This document shows, piece after piece, positions 35,628 through 43,488 of a stretch of 64,000 nt of DNA (the stretch's first letter is position 1; every line of letters starts with the position of its first letter). Below the pieces are notes generated by a model. It saw only the letters and a list, made by a program, of their open reading frames with translations, did no database searches and had not been told where the DNA came from. Both the position numbers and the translations under genes were made by a program. Source of the stretch: Sporanaerobium hydrogeniformans (lineage in GTDB: Bacteria > Bacillota > Clostridia > Lachnospirales > Cellulosilyticaceae); the NCBI RefSeq assembly GCF_002735925.1, contig NZ_PEDL01000011.1:1-64000 (forward strand), in the 5' to 3' direction.

Positions 35628-35658
35628 AAGTATTGCCTATACTCCTCAAAAGGATACT
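35628..35658 (-). promoter_or_regulatory. Candidate sigma-F promoter of lonB
   Basis: On the minus strand AGTATC (35653-35658) and GGCAATACTT (35628-35637) are 15 nt apart. The sigma-F consensus (wGcATA, 15 nt, gGnRAnAMTR) is matched at 4 of 6 and 9 of 10 positions with exact spacing. Confidence 0.5.
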
Positions 35659-35704
35659 TCTTTCAGTTATTTTTTTCTTATTTGTCTACACCTTATTAAA
35701 TAAA

Positions 35705-35732
35705 GAAAGCTGCTAGTATAAACTAACAGCTT
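35705..35732 (-). terminator. Terminator of the tig-clpP-clpX unit
   Basis: On the minus strand AAGCTGTTAGT / ACTAGCAGCTT with a 4-nt loop is followed by TCTTTATTT. It touches the clpX stop codon and insulates lonB. Confidence 0.75.
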
Positions 35733-37014
35733 AGGCTGATTCATTGCCTGTTTTTTTATTTTTTTCTTTTTTCGTCTTATCTTTGTAAACAATAGTTGGT
35801 GCTTTACCTTCTTTAATGACCTCTTTATGAATAATAACCTTTTCAATTGTATCAGAAGAAGAGGGTACATCATACATGATTTCTCTCATACTTGACTCAA
35901 GAATTGCACGAAGTCCTCTGGCACCTGTTTGCCTTTCAATAGCTAAATCTGCTACAGCTAAAAGTGCTTCTTTATCAAACTCAAGGCATACGCCGTCTAG
36001 CTCAAATAGCTCTTTATACTGTTTAGTTAAAGCATTTTTAGGTTCTGTAAGGATCTGAATAAGTGCTTCTTTATCAAGGTTATTTAAAGAAACAACGGCT
36101 GGTACACGACCTACAAATTCTGGGATCAATCCAAATTTAATAAGGTCTTGTGGCTCTGCCAGTTTAAGAAGCTCACCCATATTCTTTTCCTTTTTACTCA
36201 CATTAGTAGATCCAAACCCAATAGTTTTCTTACCTGTACGATTTTCAATGATTTTATCAATACCATCAAATGCTCCACCACAGATAAATAAAATATTAGT
36301 TGTGTCAATTTGGATAAATTCTTGATGAGGATGTTTTCTACCACCTTGAGGTGGAACAGAAGCAACAGTCCCCTCTAAGATTTTAAGAAGTGCTTGCTGT
36401 ACACCTTCTCCACTTACATCTCTTGTAATAGATGGATTTTCTGACTTTCTAGAAATCTTATCTATTTCATCAATATAAATGATTCCCATTTGAGCTTTAT
36501 CTACATCATAGTTAGCAGCTTGAATCAGTTTAAGAAGAATGTTTTCTACATCTTCACCTACATAACCTGCTTCTGTTAAAGAGGTAGCATCGGCAATAGC
36601 AAAAGGTACATTCAGCATTTTAGCGAGTGTTTGGGCAAGTAACGTTTTACCAGAACCTGTAGGTCCTAAAAGTAAAATATTACTTTTTTGCACCTCAACA
36701 TCACTGTTTTTATTAGAAGGTCTATTGATTCTTTTATAATGGTTGTAAACCGCTACTGCTAAAGCTTTTTTTGCATCATCTTGACCAATCACATATTGAT
36801 CAAGATGTTCTTTAATTGCTTTAGGCTTAGGCATTTCCATCACTTCATCATCATAAGCATCCTCTAACTCTTCTTCAATGATTTCAGAGCATAGTTCCAC
36901 ACACTCATCACAGATATAGACATTAGGACCTGCAATAAGTCTTTTTACTTGTTCTTGCGTTTTCCCACAAAAAGAGCATCTCAATTGTTTTGTGTCATCA
37001 AATTTAGTTGGCAT
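35731..37014 (-). CDS. clpX: ClpX, unfoldase subunit of ClpXP
   Basis: A 427-residue AAA+ unfoldase. The N-terminal zinc-binding domain has CSFC and CDEC pairs (about residues 14-40). Walker A is [11 protein letters not shown], Walker [11 protein letters not shown], and the ClpP-docking IGF loop reads IGFG. It unfolds tagged substrates and feeds them to ClpP, encoded 15 nt upstream. The C-terminal tail [17 protein letters not shown] is basic and probably flexible. Order tig-clpP-clpX-lonB-lonA is conserved in many Firmicutes. Confidence 0.98.
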   Translation of the reverse strand: MPTKFDDTKQLRCSFCGKTQEQVKRLIAGPNVYICDECVELCSEIIEEELEDAYDDEVMEMPKPKAIKEHLDQYVIGQDDAKKALAVAVYNHYKRINRPSNKNSDVEVQKSNILLLGPTGSGKTLLAQTLAKMLNVPFAIADATSLTEAGYVGEDVENILLKLIQAANYDVDKAQMGIIYIDEIDKISRKSENPSITRDVSGEGVQQALLKILEGTVASVPPQGGRKHPHQEFIQIDTTNILFICGGAFDGIDKIIENRTGKKTIGFGSTNVSKKEKNMGELLKLAEPQDLIKFGLIPEFVGRVPAVVSLNNLDKEALIQILTEPKNALTKQYKELFELDGVCLEFDKEALLAVADLAIERQTGARGLRAILESSMREIMYDVPSSSDTIEKVIIHKEVIKEGKAPTIVYKDKTKKEKNKKTGNESA

Positions 37015-37029
37015 TGTACACCTCCTCTA

Positions 37030-37614
37030 CTATTGTTGTGGTTCTATAACTTTATCGATTAAGCCATATGCTTGTGCTTCAAGAGCTGTCATATAATTAT
37101 CTCTTTCCACATCTTGTTTAACCTTTTCAAGGGGTTGCCCTGTGTTTTCTGCTAACATTTTATTCATACGGTCTTTGATACGCAGAATATGCTCTGCTTG
37201 AATTTGAATATCTGTTGCTTGACCCTTTGCTCCACCAAGTGGCTGGTGAATCATAATCTCAGCATTTGGAAGAGCAAAACGTTTACCTTTTGCTCCCCCT
37301 GCCAATAAAAAGGCTCCCATACTTGCTGCCATACCCATGCAGATAGTTGAAACATCTGGTTTGATATGGTGCATTGTATCATAAATAGCCATACCATCTG
37401 TGATAGACCCACCAGGACTATTAATATAAAGCATAATATCTTTGTCTGGATCTTCTGCTGCTAAAAATAAAAGCTGTGCCACTACAAGATTGGAAGTAAC
37501 AGAATTCACCTCATCACCTAGGATAATAATGCGATCCTTTAATAAGCGTGAATAAATATCATATGAACGTTCTCCCCTATTGGTTTGTTCTACAACAACT
37601 GGAACTAAACTCAT
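37030..37614 (-). CDS. clpP: ClpP, serine protease subunit
   Basis: A 194-residue ClpP peptidase with the catalytic Ser in [16 protein letters not shown], His in MIHQPLGG and the downstream Asp in the DRDNYM-like block (VERDNYM). It forms a tetradecameric chamber opened by ClpX. The propeptide is short. It lies 26 nt after tig and 15 nt before clpX, so the three are cotranscribed. In Clostridia clpP often neighbours tig, unlike Bacillus, where it is elsewhere. Confidence 0.98.
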   Translation of the reverse strand: MSLVPVVVEQTNRGERSYDIYSRLLKDRIIILGDEVNSVTSNLVVAQLLFLAAEDPDKDIMLYINSPGGSITDGMAIYDTMHHIKPDVSTICMGMAASMGAFLLAGGAKGKRFALPNAEIMIHQPLGGAKGQATDIQIQAEHILRIKDRMNKMLAENTGQPLEKVKQDVERDNYMTALEAQAYGLIDKVIEPQQ

Positions 37615-37640
37615 TATTAGTAGCCTCCCTTAATCATTTA

Positions 37641-38939
37641 TTATTTCTCTACTACTACTGCAGAATCTACAATGAGCTTAGCTGCCTTTTGAACCTTAAG
37701 GTCTGCTGTTAAAGCTTCTTTTTCATATCCTCCAAAAGATTTTTTAAGTTCTTCGTAAGGCATTTGGTACATATCTGCAATAGTTTTTAATTCTGTTTCC
37801 ACTTCTTCTTCAGAAACTTCTAAATTTTCTACTTCTCCTACTTTTTCAAGTACAAGGCGAGATTTAATTTGCATCTCAGCATCTTTTTTGAAGTTATCTC
37901 TAAATGCATCCATTGTTTGACCTGCAAATTGAAGATATTGTTCTAATTCTAAACCTTGAGCTTTCATACGGCTAGCAAAGTTCTTTACATTTTTATCTAC
38001 TTGTTCTTCAATCATTGCTTCTGGTACTTCAATGTTTGCATTACTTACAACTGTTTCTACTGCTTTGTTTTCTACTTGCTGTGTCTTAGCTGCTTCTTTA
38101 TCTTTTTCAAGTTTTACCTTAATGCTCTCTTTGTATTCAGCTAATGTATCAAATTCAGATATATCTGCTGCAAAATCATCATTAATTTCTGGTAATTCTT
38201 TTACTGTAATCCCTTTAATAACTACTTTAAATACCGCTGGTTTACCTGCAAGCTCTGGTACATGGTATTCTGCTGGGAATGTTACATTGACTTCACTTTC
38301 TTCACCAATTTTTTTACCAATTAATTGGTCTTCAAAGGTATCAATGAAAGATTTAGAACCAATAACAAGAGAATAGTCTTCTGCTTTACCACCTTCAAAT
38401 GGTACACCATCTATGAAACCTTCAAAATCTAATGTTACTTTATCTTGTGGTTCTACAGCTCTATCTTCAACAGTGATTTCACGTGCATTTTTTTCAGCTT
38501 CAGCTGCAACAGCTTGATCTACTTCTTCTTCTGTTACCTTTGTACCTTCTACTTCTATAGTTACACCTTTATAATCACCTAGTGTCACTTCTGGTTTTAC
38601 AGTAATGATTGCTGTATATTTCATTGATTCTTTTGTCATATCTACTACTTCTAATTCATTAGGACGGATACGTGCTGCAATTTCTATTTTGTTTTCTTCA
38701 ATTGCATCCCATAATGTTTCGTCAATTAAAAAATCAGCAGCTTTATTAAAGAATATTTCAATACCATAAGTTTTTTCAATCATAGTACGTGGCACTTTAC
38801 CATTACGGAATCCAGGTATTTTAATTTCACCTTTCATTGCGTTATAAGCTTTATCAATAGCTTTTGTTACTTTTTCACCAGCTACCTCAACTGTGATTTT
38901 AACTTGACTTTTTTCCATTTTTTCTACTAATGTACTCAT
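37641..38939 (-). CDS. tig: Trigger factor
   Basis: A 432-residue ribosome-bound chaperone. The ribosome-docking signature is IPGFRNGKVPRTMIEKTYG (about residues 38-56). The FKBP-type prolyl isomerase domain is at about 155-250 (KVTLDFEGFIDGVPFEGGKA) and the C-terminal chaperone arms follow. It meets nascent chains at the ribosome exit. AAGGAGG lies before the ATG. It is the first gene of the tig-clpP-clpX unit; an extended -10 (TGATATAAT) lies at 39016-39024 on the minus strand about 80 nt upstream. Confidence 0.97.
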   Translation of the reverse strand: MSTLVEKMEKSQVKITVEVAGEKVTKAIDKAYNAMKGEIKIPGFRNGKVPRTMIEKTYGIEIFFNKAADFLIDETLWDAIEENKIEIAARIRPNELEVVDMTKESMKYTAIITVKPEVTLGDYKGVTIEVEGTKVTEEEVDQAVAAEAEKNAREITVEDRAVEPQDKVTLDFEGFIDGVPFEGGKAEDYSLVIGSKSFIDTFEDQLIGKKIGEESEVNVTFPAEYHVPELAGKPAVFKVVIKGITVKELPEINDDFAADISEFDTLAEYKESIKVKLEKDKEAAKTQQVENKAVETVVSNANIEVPEAMIEEQVDKNVKNFASRMKAQGLELEQYLQFAGQTMDAFRDNFKKDAEMQIKSRLVLEKVGEVENLEVSEEEVETELKTIADMYQMPYEELKKSFGGYEKEALTADLKVQKAAKLIVDSAVVVEK

Positions 38940-39015
38940 TTTTTCCTCCTTAGTTTTTCAGTCTATGTTCACTATGCCTACGCATAACTATAGCATTTTA
39001 AGCTAACATTCAATT

Positions 39016-39024
39016 ATTATATCA
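39016..39024 (-). promoter_or_regulatory. Extended -10 promoter of tig
   Basis: TGATATAAT on the minus strand is an extended -10 about 80 nt before the tig ATG. The -35 region is weak. Confidence 0.5.
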
Positions 39025-39206
39025 CAGGTTCTTTCTAAATGCTATATTGTATTTTATAATATTCTTTCCATAAAAATACGTTTTTTTGCTTAATCAGGTA
39101 ATGTATTTTTAATTCCAAGTATTACATATGGTATTTATCTTGTAAAGTATCTTATAATGAAGCTATCTAATAGTTTGTAATATATGATTTTACACAGGAA
39201 GGACTT

Positions 39207-39659
39207 ATGCCTATGGATCAATTTTCCAGTGAGTGTATATCCCTTGTTAGCTTTGACAAGATATATGACCAAAATATACGCCCTCAACTAGAGGAAATAG
39301 ATATTTACTTAAAATCTAGCATACCTCCCTATAATGCTTACGAAGTAGCCTTTTTACTTTCTGTAAAGCCAAGTGAAGTATTAGATACTATGAAAAAATT
39401 TCAAATTCCTGTGCTTAATCAAATGAGTTTCTTTCATTTGATTGTTCATTTATCTAGCCCTATTTGCCAGCTTATTAAAAGACAGTGGCGTTATAGCCAT
39501 TTAAATTATTATACAGCTGAGCATATTGCGGCTATCTATCAAATTAATATTCATAAAGTCACTAAAGCTTTTGAAGAACTGGATATTGAATATGTTAAGC
39601 CTGATAGACTTCATGAAGTTTTTAAAAGAATACATACTACTCTTTTACTTTTTTCATAG
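39207..39659 (+). CDS. Hypothetical protein with two HTH-like segments
   Basis: A 150-residue protein I do not recognise as a named family. Two segments resemble each other and a helix-turn-helix: YNAYEVAFLLSVKPSEVLDT (about residues 47-66) followed by MKKFQI, and YTAEHIAAIYQINIHKVTKA (about 109-128) followed by FEELDI. Each ends at a strand-like hydrophobic triplet. No signal peptide, no membrane helix, one or two cysteines only. It could be a small DNA-binding regulator. GGAAGG lies just before the ATG. It is divergent from tig and ends at a hairpin shared with the convergent PfpI-like gene. Confidence 0.68.
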   Translation: MPMDQFSSECISLVSFDKIYDQNIRPQLEEIDIYLKSSIPPYNAYEVAFLLSVKPSEVLDTMKKFQIPVLNQMSFFHLIVHLSSPICQLIKRQWRYSHLNYYTAEHIAAIYQINIHKVTKAFEELDIEYVKPDRLHEVFKRIHTTLLLFS

Positions 39660-39680
39660 ATAATTTTTGCAGGAACATAA

Positions 39681-39737
39681 AAGGGGCCTGTTGTAAGACT
39701 TAAGTTCTTAACTTTTCAGTCCTGCAACAAGCCCTTT
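39681..39737. terminator. Bidirectional terminator
   Basis: AAGGGGCCTGTTG / CAACAAGCCCTT form an imperfect stem with an inner GACT/AGTC. T-rich sequence follows on both strands, ending both convergent genes. Confidence 0.72.
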
Positions 39738-39740
39738 TAT

Positions 39741-40283
39741 TTATCCAATAAGCATTCCCATCTTAATTTCTTGTGCTTTTTCCTTACCCATTAACTCTTC
39801 TACAATAGTAAGAGCAAATTCTAAAGAGGCTCCTGCACCTATCCCTGTTATTATTTTATGGCTCACAACTGTTCTACTAGAAACAACCTCACAACCCTTT
39901 AGTTCTTTTTCATAACCTGGATAACAGGTTGCTTTTTCACCTTCTAAAACTCCCCACCTTCCTAAAAGGCTTGGTGCAGCACAAATTGCTCCTAACCATT
40001 TACCTTCTTTTTTAAATGCCTTTACTAGTTCTCTAAGCTTTTCAGAAGCATAAAGATGATCCACTCCCGGTACACCACCTGGTAAGACAAGCATATTTAC
40101 ATCCTCAGCATCAAAAGCCTCTATTGTTGTATCCATATTGATGCTTACCTTTCGCGAACTAACTACTGTTGGCCCTGAGACACCTACCATCACAACCTCT
40201 GCCTTTGCTCGTCTAAGTACATCAACAACAGCTAAGGCCTCTATTTCCTCATAACCTGTCCCAAAAAATACTGCTATTTTCAT
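39741..40283 (-). CDS. DJ-1/PfpI-family protein (YajL/ThiJ-like)
   Basis: A 180-residue member of the DJ-1/ThiJ/PfpI superfamily. The nucleophile elbow is GAICAAPSLLG with Cys101, and the supporting glutamate is in GYEEIEA (about residue 15). LVLPGGVPG is the family oxyanion-loop block. Relatives (YajL, DJ-1) act in redox sensing, glyoxalase or deglycase activity; activity here is not settled. It is monocistronic and convergent with the HTH-like gene. Confidence 0.88.
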   Translation of the reverse strand: MKIAVFFGTGYEEIEALAVVDVLRRAKAEVVMVGVSGPTVVSSRKVSINMDTTIEAFDAEDVNMLVLPGGVPGVDHLYASEKLRELVKAFKKEGKWLGAICAAPSLLGRWGVLEGEKATCYPGYEKELKGCEVVSSRTVVSHKIITGIGAGASLEFALTIVEELMGKEKAQEIKMGMLIG

Positions 40284-40453
40284 CTCTATTCCTTCCTTTC
40301 TATTATTTTAAAATCACTTCTTAACATTTACTTTTATAGTATTGTATCATATCTTTTTTATTATTTTAGTCTAAATCTATATATTTTTTTCAGAAAATTT
40401 GTGTTAAAATAGATAGAGTTTACGAAACCAAAGAGAATCAAGGAGGTTTATTC

Positions 40454-40906
40454 ATGGAAATTGAACGCAAATTCTTGGTAGATTGCTTACCAGATTTAAC
40501 ACATTATAAACATAAAAAACTCACTCAAGGCTACATCTCAACAGATCCTGTTATTCGCGTACGCCAAATGGGTGATAGCTACTTTTTAACCGTCAAATCT
40601 CAAGGCCATATGATCCGTGAAGAATTTGACCTCCCTATTACTAAGGAACAATATGAATCTCTCCTTTGCAAACTAGAGTGTCCTCCTATTGAAAAAGTAC
40701 GCTACTATATCCCCTTAGAAAATAATTTAATAGCTGAATTAGATGTATTTACAGGCTCACTCCATGGGCTTACTACTGTAGAGGTCGAGTTTAATTCTTC
40801 TGCAGCTGCCCATAACTTTGAGGTGCCTAGCTGGTTTGGAAAAGATATCACCCACGATAATCGTTATAAAAATAATCATTTAGCTATTTATGGTTTGCCT
40901 CTTTAA
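40454..40906 (+). CDS. CYTH-domain protein (triphosphate tunnel metalloenzyme)
   Basis: A 150-residue CYTH protein. It begins with the ExExK signature MEIERKFLV. Conserved charged strands that line the tunnel follow: PVIRVRQM, YFLTVKSQG, REEFDLPI, KVRYYIP, AELDVFTG and TVEVEFNS. Bacterial stand-alone relatives hydrolyse inorganic triphosphate or nucleoside triphosphates with Mg or Mn. The exact substrate here is unknown. AAGGAGG precedes the ATG. A strong bidirectional hairpin follows, which also ends the convergent tRNA array. Confidence 0.88.
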   Translation: MEIERKFLVDCLPDLTHYKHKKLTQGYISTDPVIRVRQMGDSYFLTVKSQGHMIREEFDLPITKEQYESLLCKLECPPIEKVRYYIPLENNLIAELDVFTGSLHGLTTVEVEFNSSAAAHNFEVPSWFGKDITHDNRYKNNHLAIYGLPL

Positions 40907-40930
40907 AAAACGATTATTATAAAACTAAAA

Positions 40931-40966
40931 AACTCTCAAACAACTTAGTGTTTGAGAGTTTTTTAT
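40931..40966. terminator. Bidirectional terminator of the CYTH gene and the tRNA array
   Basis: Stem AACTCTCAAACA / TGTTTGAGAGTT with a short loop, TTTTTT on each side. Confidence 0.88.
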
Positions 40967-41038
40967 CAGGGCTACAAGGATTCGAACCTTGGAATGCGGG
41001 AATCAAAATCCCGTGCCTTACCGCTTGGCGATAACCCT
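40967..41038 (-). tRNA. tRNA-Gln (TTG), copy 2
   Basis: Acceptor AGGGTTA/TAGCCCT, anticodon stem CGGGA/TCCCG around TTTTGAT (anticodon TTG). Last tRNA of the array; identical to the copy at 41418-41489. Confidence 0.95.
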
Positions 41039-41043
41039 ATATA

Positions 41044-41117
<74 letters not shown>

Positions 41118-41122
41118 ATAAA

Positions 41123-41193
41123 AGCGGGTGATGGGAATCGAACCCACGTGGCCAGCTTGGAAGGCTGGAGTTCTACCATTGAACTACACCCGC
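41123..41193 (-). tRNA. tRNA-Gly (TCC), copy 2
   Basis: Acceptor GCGGGTG/CACCCGC; anticodon loop CTTCCAA (TCC) on stem CCAGC/GCTGG. Identical to the copy at 41652-41722. Confidence 0.95.
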
Positions 41194-41216
41194 ATAAAAG
41201 GTTATGCAATTAGATA

Positions 41217-41298
41217 TGCGGGCGAAGGGAGTCGAACCCTTACACCCTGCGGCGCTAGATCCTAAGTCTAGTGCGTCTGCCAATTCCGCCACGCCCGC
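41217..41298 (-). tRNA. tRNA-Leu (TAG)
   Basis: Class II tRNA with a variable arm (GCGCCGCAGGGTGT region). Acceptor GCGGGCG/CGCCCGC; anticodon loop CTTAGGA (TAG). Confidence 0.94.
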
Positions 41299-41305
41299 AT
41301 ATAAA

Positions 41306-41378
41306 TGAGCCACCCGGGAATCGAACCCGGGACAACTTGATTAAAAGTCAAGTGCTCTACCGACTGAGCTAGTGACCC
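41306..41378 (-). tRNA. tRNA-Lys (TTT)
   Basis: Anticodon stem CTTGA/TCAAG around CTTTTAA (TTT). The acceptor GGGTCAC/GTGGCTC includes G.T wobble pairs, which is slightly unusual but compatible with a functional tRNA. Confidence 0.93.
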
Positions 41379-41417
41379 ATACTCTTATAGAGTAACTATG
41401 AAATTTAAAATTTCAAG

Positions 41418-41489
41418 CAGGGCTACAAGGATTCGAACCTTGGAATGCGGGAATCAAAATCCCGTGCCTTACCGCTTGGCGATAACCCT
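41418..41489 (-). tRNA. tRNA-Gln (TTG), copy 1
   Basis: Identical to 40967-41038; anticodon loop TTTTGAT. Confidence 0.95.
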
Positions 41490-41494
41490 GTATA

Positions 41495-41569
41495 GGTGGG
41501 AGATGGGGCTCGAACCCACGACACCTGGAACCACAATCCAGTGCTACTACCAACTGAGCTACACCCACC
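41495..41569 (-). tRNA. tRNA-His (GTG)
   Basis: Anticodon stem CTGGA/TCCAG around TTGTGGT (GTG). The extra 5' G opposite discriminator C, a hallmark of tRNA-His, is encoded. Confidence 0.93.
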
Positions 41570-41573
41570 ATAC

Positions 41574-41647
<74 letters not shown>

Positions 41648-41651
41648 ACAG

Positions 41652-41722
41652 AGCGGGTGATGGGAATCGAACCCACGTGGCCAGCTTGGAAGGCTGGAGT
41701 TCTACCATTGAACTACACCCGC
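41652..41722 (-). tRNA. tRNA-Gly (TCC), copy 1
   Basis: First tRNA of the array; identical to 41123-41193; anticodon loop CTTCCAA. Confidence 0.95.
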
Positions 41723-41795
41723 AATTACATTAAAAATGTGATTACTTTGTTGTTTGTCGGCATTTAACTGTGTCCAGCGCCGACTGACAAAATGT

Positions 41796-41824
41796 ATTAT
41801 ACATAACTTCTTTGCATACGTCAA
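41796..41824 (-). promoter_or_regulatory. Promoter of the nine-tRNA array
   Basis: On the minus strand TTGACG (41819-41824) and TATAAT (41796-41801) are 17 nt apart. The transcript would begin at the GTCGGC/GCCGAC hairpin (41756-41784). Confidence 0.8.
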
Positions 41825-41849
41825 CACTTTTTAGTGGTTTTTTTATTTT

Positions 41850-42398
41850 TTATTGGAATCTATTTTGATAAGTTGCAGGATGTATCGCTATTTGTCCTGT
41901 ATACGTTATTTGCATAATACTACTCTCTTTAACTTGTCCCTTCCCTATTTCTATTATACCATAAGAAGGATACGGGTAATCTCTTGGCATACTTATGCTC
42001 CCCGGGTTCATGACTAGTATCCCCTGAATTTTATTAAGATATGCACTATGTGAATGACCACATAGTGCAACTTGTGCTTCATGTGCTAAAGTATCACTAA
42101 CAAGCTCCTCATAATCCCCCCACTTTATACTATGTCGATGGCCATGGGTCACAAAAAAATTCACATTTTCCAGTGTAATAACTTTAGATACTTCCTCTCC
42201 ATAAGCCATGCTATCACAGTTGCCACACACACCATATACTGCTAATTCTGGATAGAGGCTTTGAAGCTTTTGGGCATCTTCTCTGTTATCTCCACAATGA
42301 ATAATAGCCTTTAAACCATGAGGCTGTATTTTATTAATAATGTCTACTACATGGGCTATATTTCTATGAGTGTCGCTGATTACTAATACTTTTGACAT
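41850..42398 (-). CDS. YfcE/MJ0936-family metallophosphoesterase
   Basis: A 182-residue calcineurin-like phosphoesterase with the metal-binding motifs in order: SDTHRN (residues 8-13), HCGDNRED, GNCDS, THGH and GHSHSA. Family members hydrolyse phosphodiesters with Mn or related metals; the natural substrate is undefined. It is the last gene of prfB-cheW-rdgB-phosphoesterase, with 5 nt between it and rdgB. That rdgB/phosphoesterase neighbourhood is common in Firmicutes (as with ysnA/ysnB in Bacillus). The tRNA-array promoter lies just beyond its stop codon. Confidence 0.92.
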   Translation of the reverse strand: MSKVLVISDTHRNIAHVVDIINKIQPHGLKAIIHCGDNREDAQKLQSLYPELAVYGVCGNCDSMAYGEEVSKVITLENVNFFVTHGHRHSIKWGDYEELVSDTLAHEAQVALCGHSHSAYLNKIQGILVMNPGSISMPRDYPYPSYGIIEIGKGQVKESSIMQITYTGQIAIHPATYQNRFQ

Positions 42399-42403
42399 GG
42401 TAC

Positions 42404-42997
42404 TTACATTACTCCTTTTAATCTCTCTGTAATTGCTCTTAATGCCTTGCCCCTATGACTAATAGCATTTTTTTGTTCACTACTCATTTCAGCAGTAGAG
42501 ATATTATATTCTGATACATAAAAGATCGGGTCATATCCAAAGCCATTTTCGCCCTTTGCTTCATAACCAATATAACCTTCTATGGTTTCTCTTACTACTT
42601 GTGTCTCTATATTTTTACCCGCAATAGCCATAGCGCATACGAATCTTGCTGTACGTTCTTCTGGTGAAGCATCCTTTAGTCTCTCCAAAATCATTTGATT
42701 TTTTACCGTATAAGGAGTATCTTTCCCTAAGTATCTGGCAGAATAAACACCGGGTTCTTTATTTAAATAATCAATTTCTAATCCTGAATCATCTGCTAAA
42801 ATAATAGCATCTGTATAGGCTTTTAATGCTTCTGCTTTTATCACTGCATTCTCTTCAAAAGTTGTCCCATTTTCTTCAATCTCTCTATCTAATCCTGCTT
42901 CGCCCATAGTCATAACCTCACAGTCTAAATCGCGAAGCATTTCTTTGATTTCTAATACTTTTCCTTTGTTTTGTGTAGCTACTATTAATGTTTTCAT
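42404..42997 (-). CDS. rdgB: XTP/dITP diphosphatase (RdgB/HAM1)
   Basis: A 197-residue house-cleaning pyrophosphatase that removes dITP, XTP and ITP from the nucleotide pool. Signatures are VATQNKGKVLEIKEML (residues 5-20), LADDSGLEID with the catalytic Asp pair, PGVYSARYLG and GENGFGYDPIFY. SHRGKALRA at the C-terminus is also standard. It starts one nt after cheW ends. Length is normal. Cytoplasmic, dimeric by analogy. Confidence 0.96.
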   Translation of the reverse strand: MKTLIVATQNKGKVLEIKEMLRDLDCEVMTMGEAGLDREIEENGTTFEENAVIKAEALKAYTDAIILADDSGLEIDYLNKEPGVYSARYLGKDTPYTVKNQMILERLKDASPEERTARFVCAMAIAGKNIETQVVRETIEGYIGYEAKGENGFGYDPIFYVSEYNISTAEMSSEQKNAISHRGKALRAITERLKGVM

Positions 42998-42998
42998 T

Positions 42999-43472
42999 TT
43001 ACTTCCCTTCTAGCAATGCTTTATCTGTGGTTGTTTTTGCTTTTTCTTCTTGATCATTCAAGAGGAGATCTACATCCAAAATAAGGATAATCCTCTCACC
43101 CTTTTTTATAACCCCTTCAATATATTTACTTTCATATTTACGAAGCATTTGAGGTGTCATTTCCACTTCTTCTTGCGCAATTGATAGAATTTCACATACA
43201 TTATCTACCATAAAACCTACTTTTGAACTTTCAAGATTCATCAAGATAAATTTAGATTCTTCTACTTTCGGATGAGGTGCTAGGTGCAACTTTTCTCTTA
43301 AATTCAATATAGGATAAATAGTACCTCTCACATTAATGATCCCTTCAATATACTTGGGTACATCTGGTACTTGCCTTACTGGCTCATAGCTACTTATTTC
43401 AAGAACCTTCATGATGTCAATACCATATTCTTGATTACATAATTTAAAAATTACAATCTGCTTTGTTAACAT
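42999..43472 (-). CDS. cheW: CheW-domain chemotaxis adaptor
   Basis: A 157-residue single CheW domain: IVIFKLCNQEYGIDIMKVLEI at the start, then VPKYIEGIINVRGTIYPILNLRE, the family signature, and VDNVCEILSI. CheW couples chemoreceptors to the CheA kinase. No cheA, receptor or flagellar gene is in the window; the gene sits between prfB (16 nt) and rdgB (1 nt), as if part of a translation and housekeeping operon. It may serve the main chemotaxis array or another CheA-like system elsewhere. Confidence 0.93.
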   Translation of the reverse strand: MLTKQIVIFKLCNQEYGIDIMKVLEISSYEPVRQVPDVPKYIEGIINVRGTIYPILNLREKLHLAPHPKVEESKFILMNLESSKVGFMVDNVCEILSIAQEEVEMTPQMLRKYESKYIEGVIKKGERIILILDVDLLLNDQEEKAKTTTDKALLEGK

Positions 43473-43488
43473 AACCGCTTCCCCCTTA

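Noticed and set aside
37956-38376. Plus-strand open frames opposite the tig gene
   Set aside because: They are antisense shadows of a well-supported gene, with cysteine- and phenylalanine-rich nonsense composition and no ribosome site.
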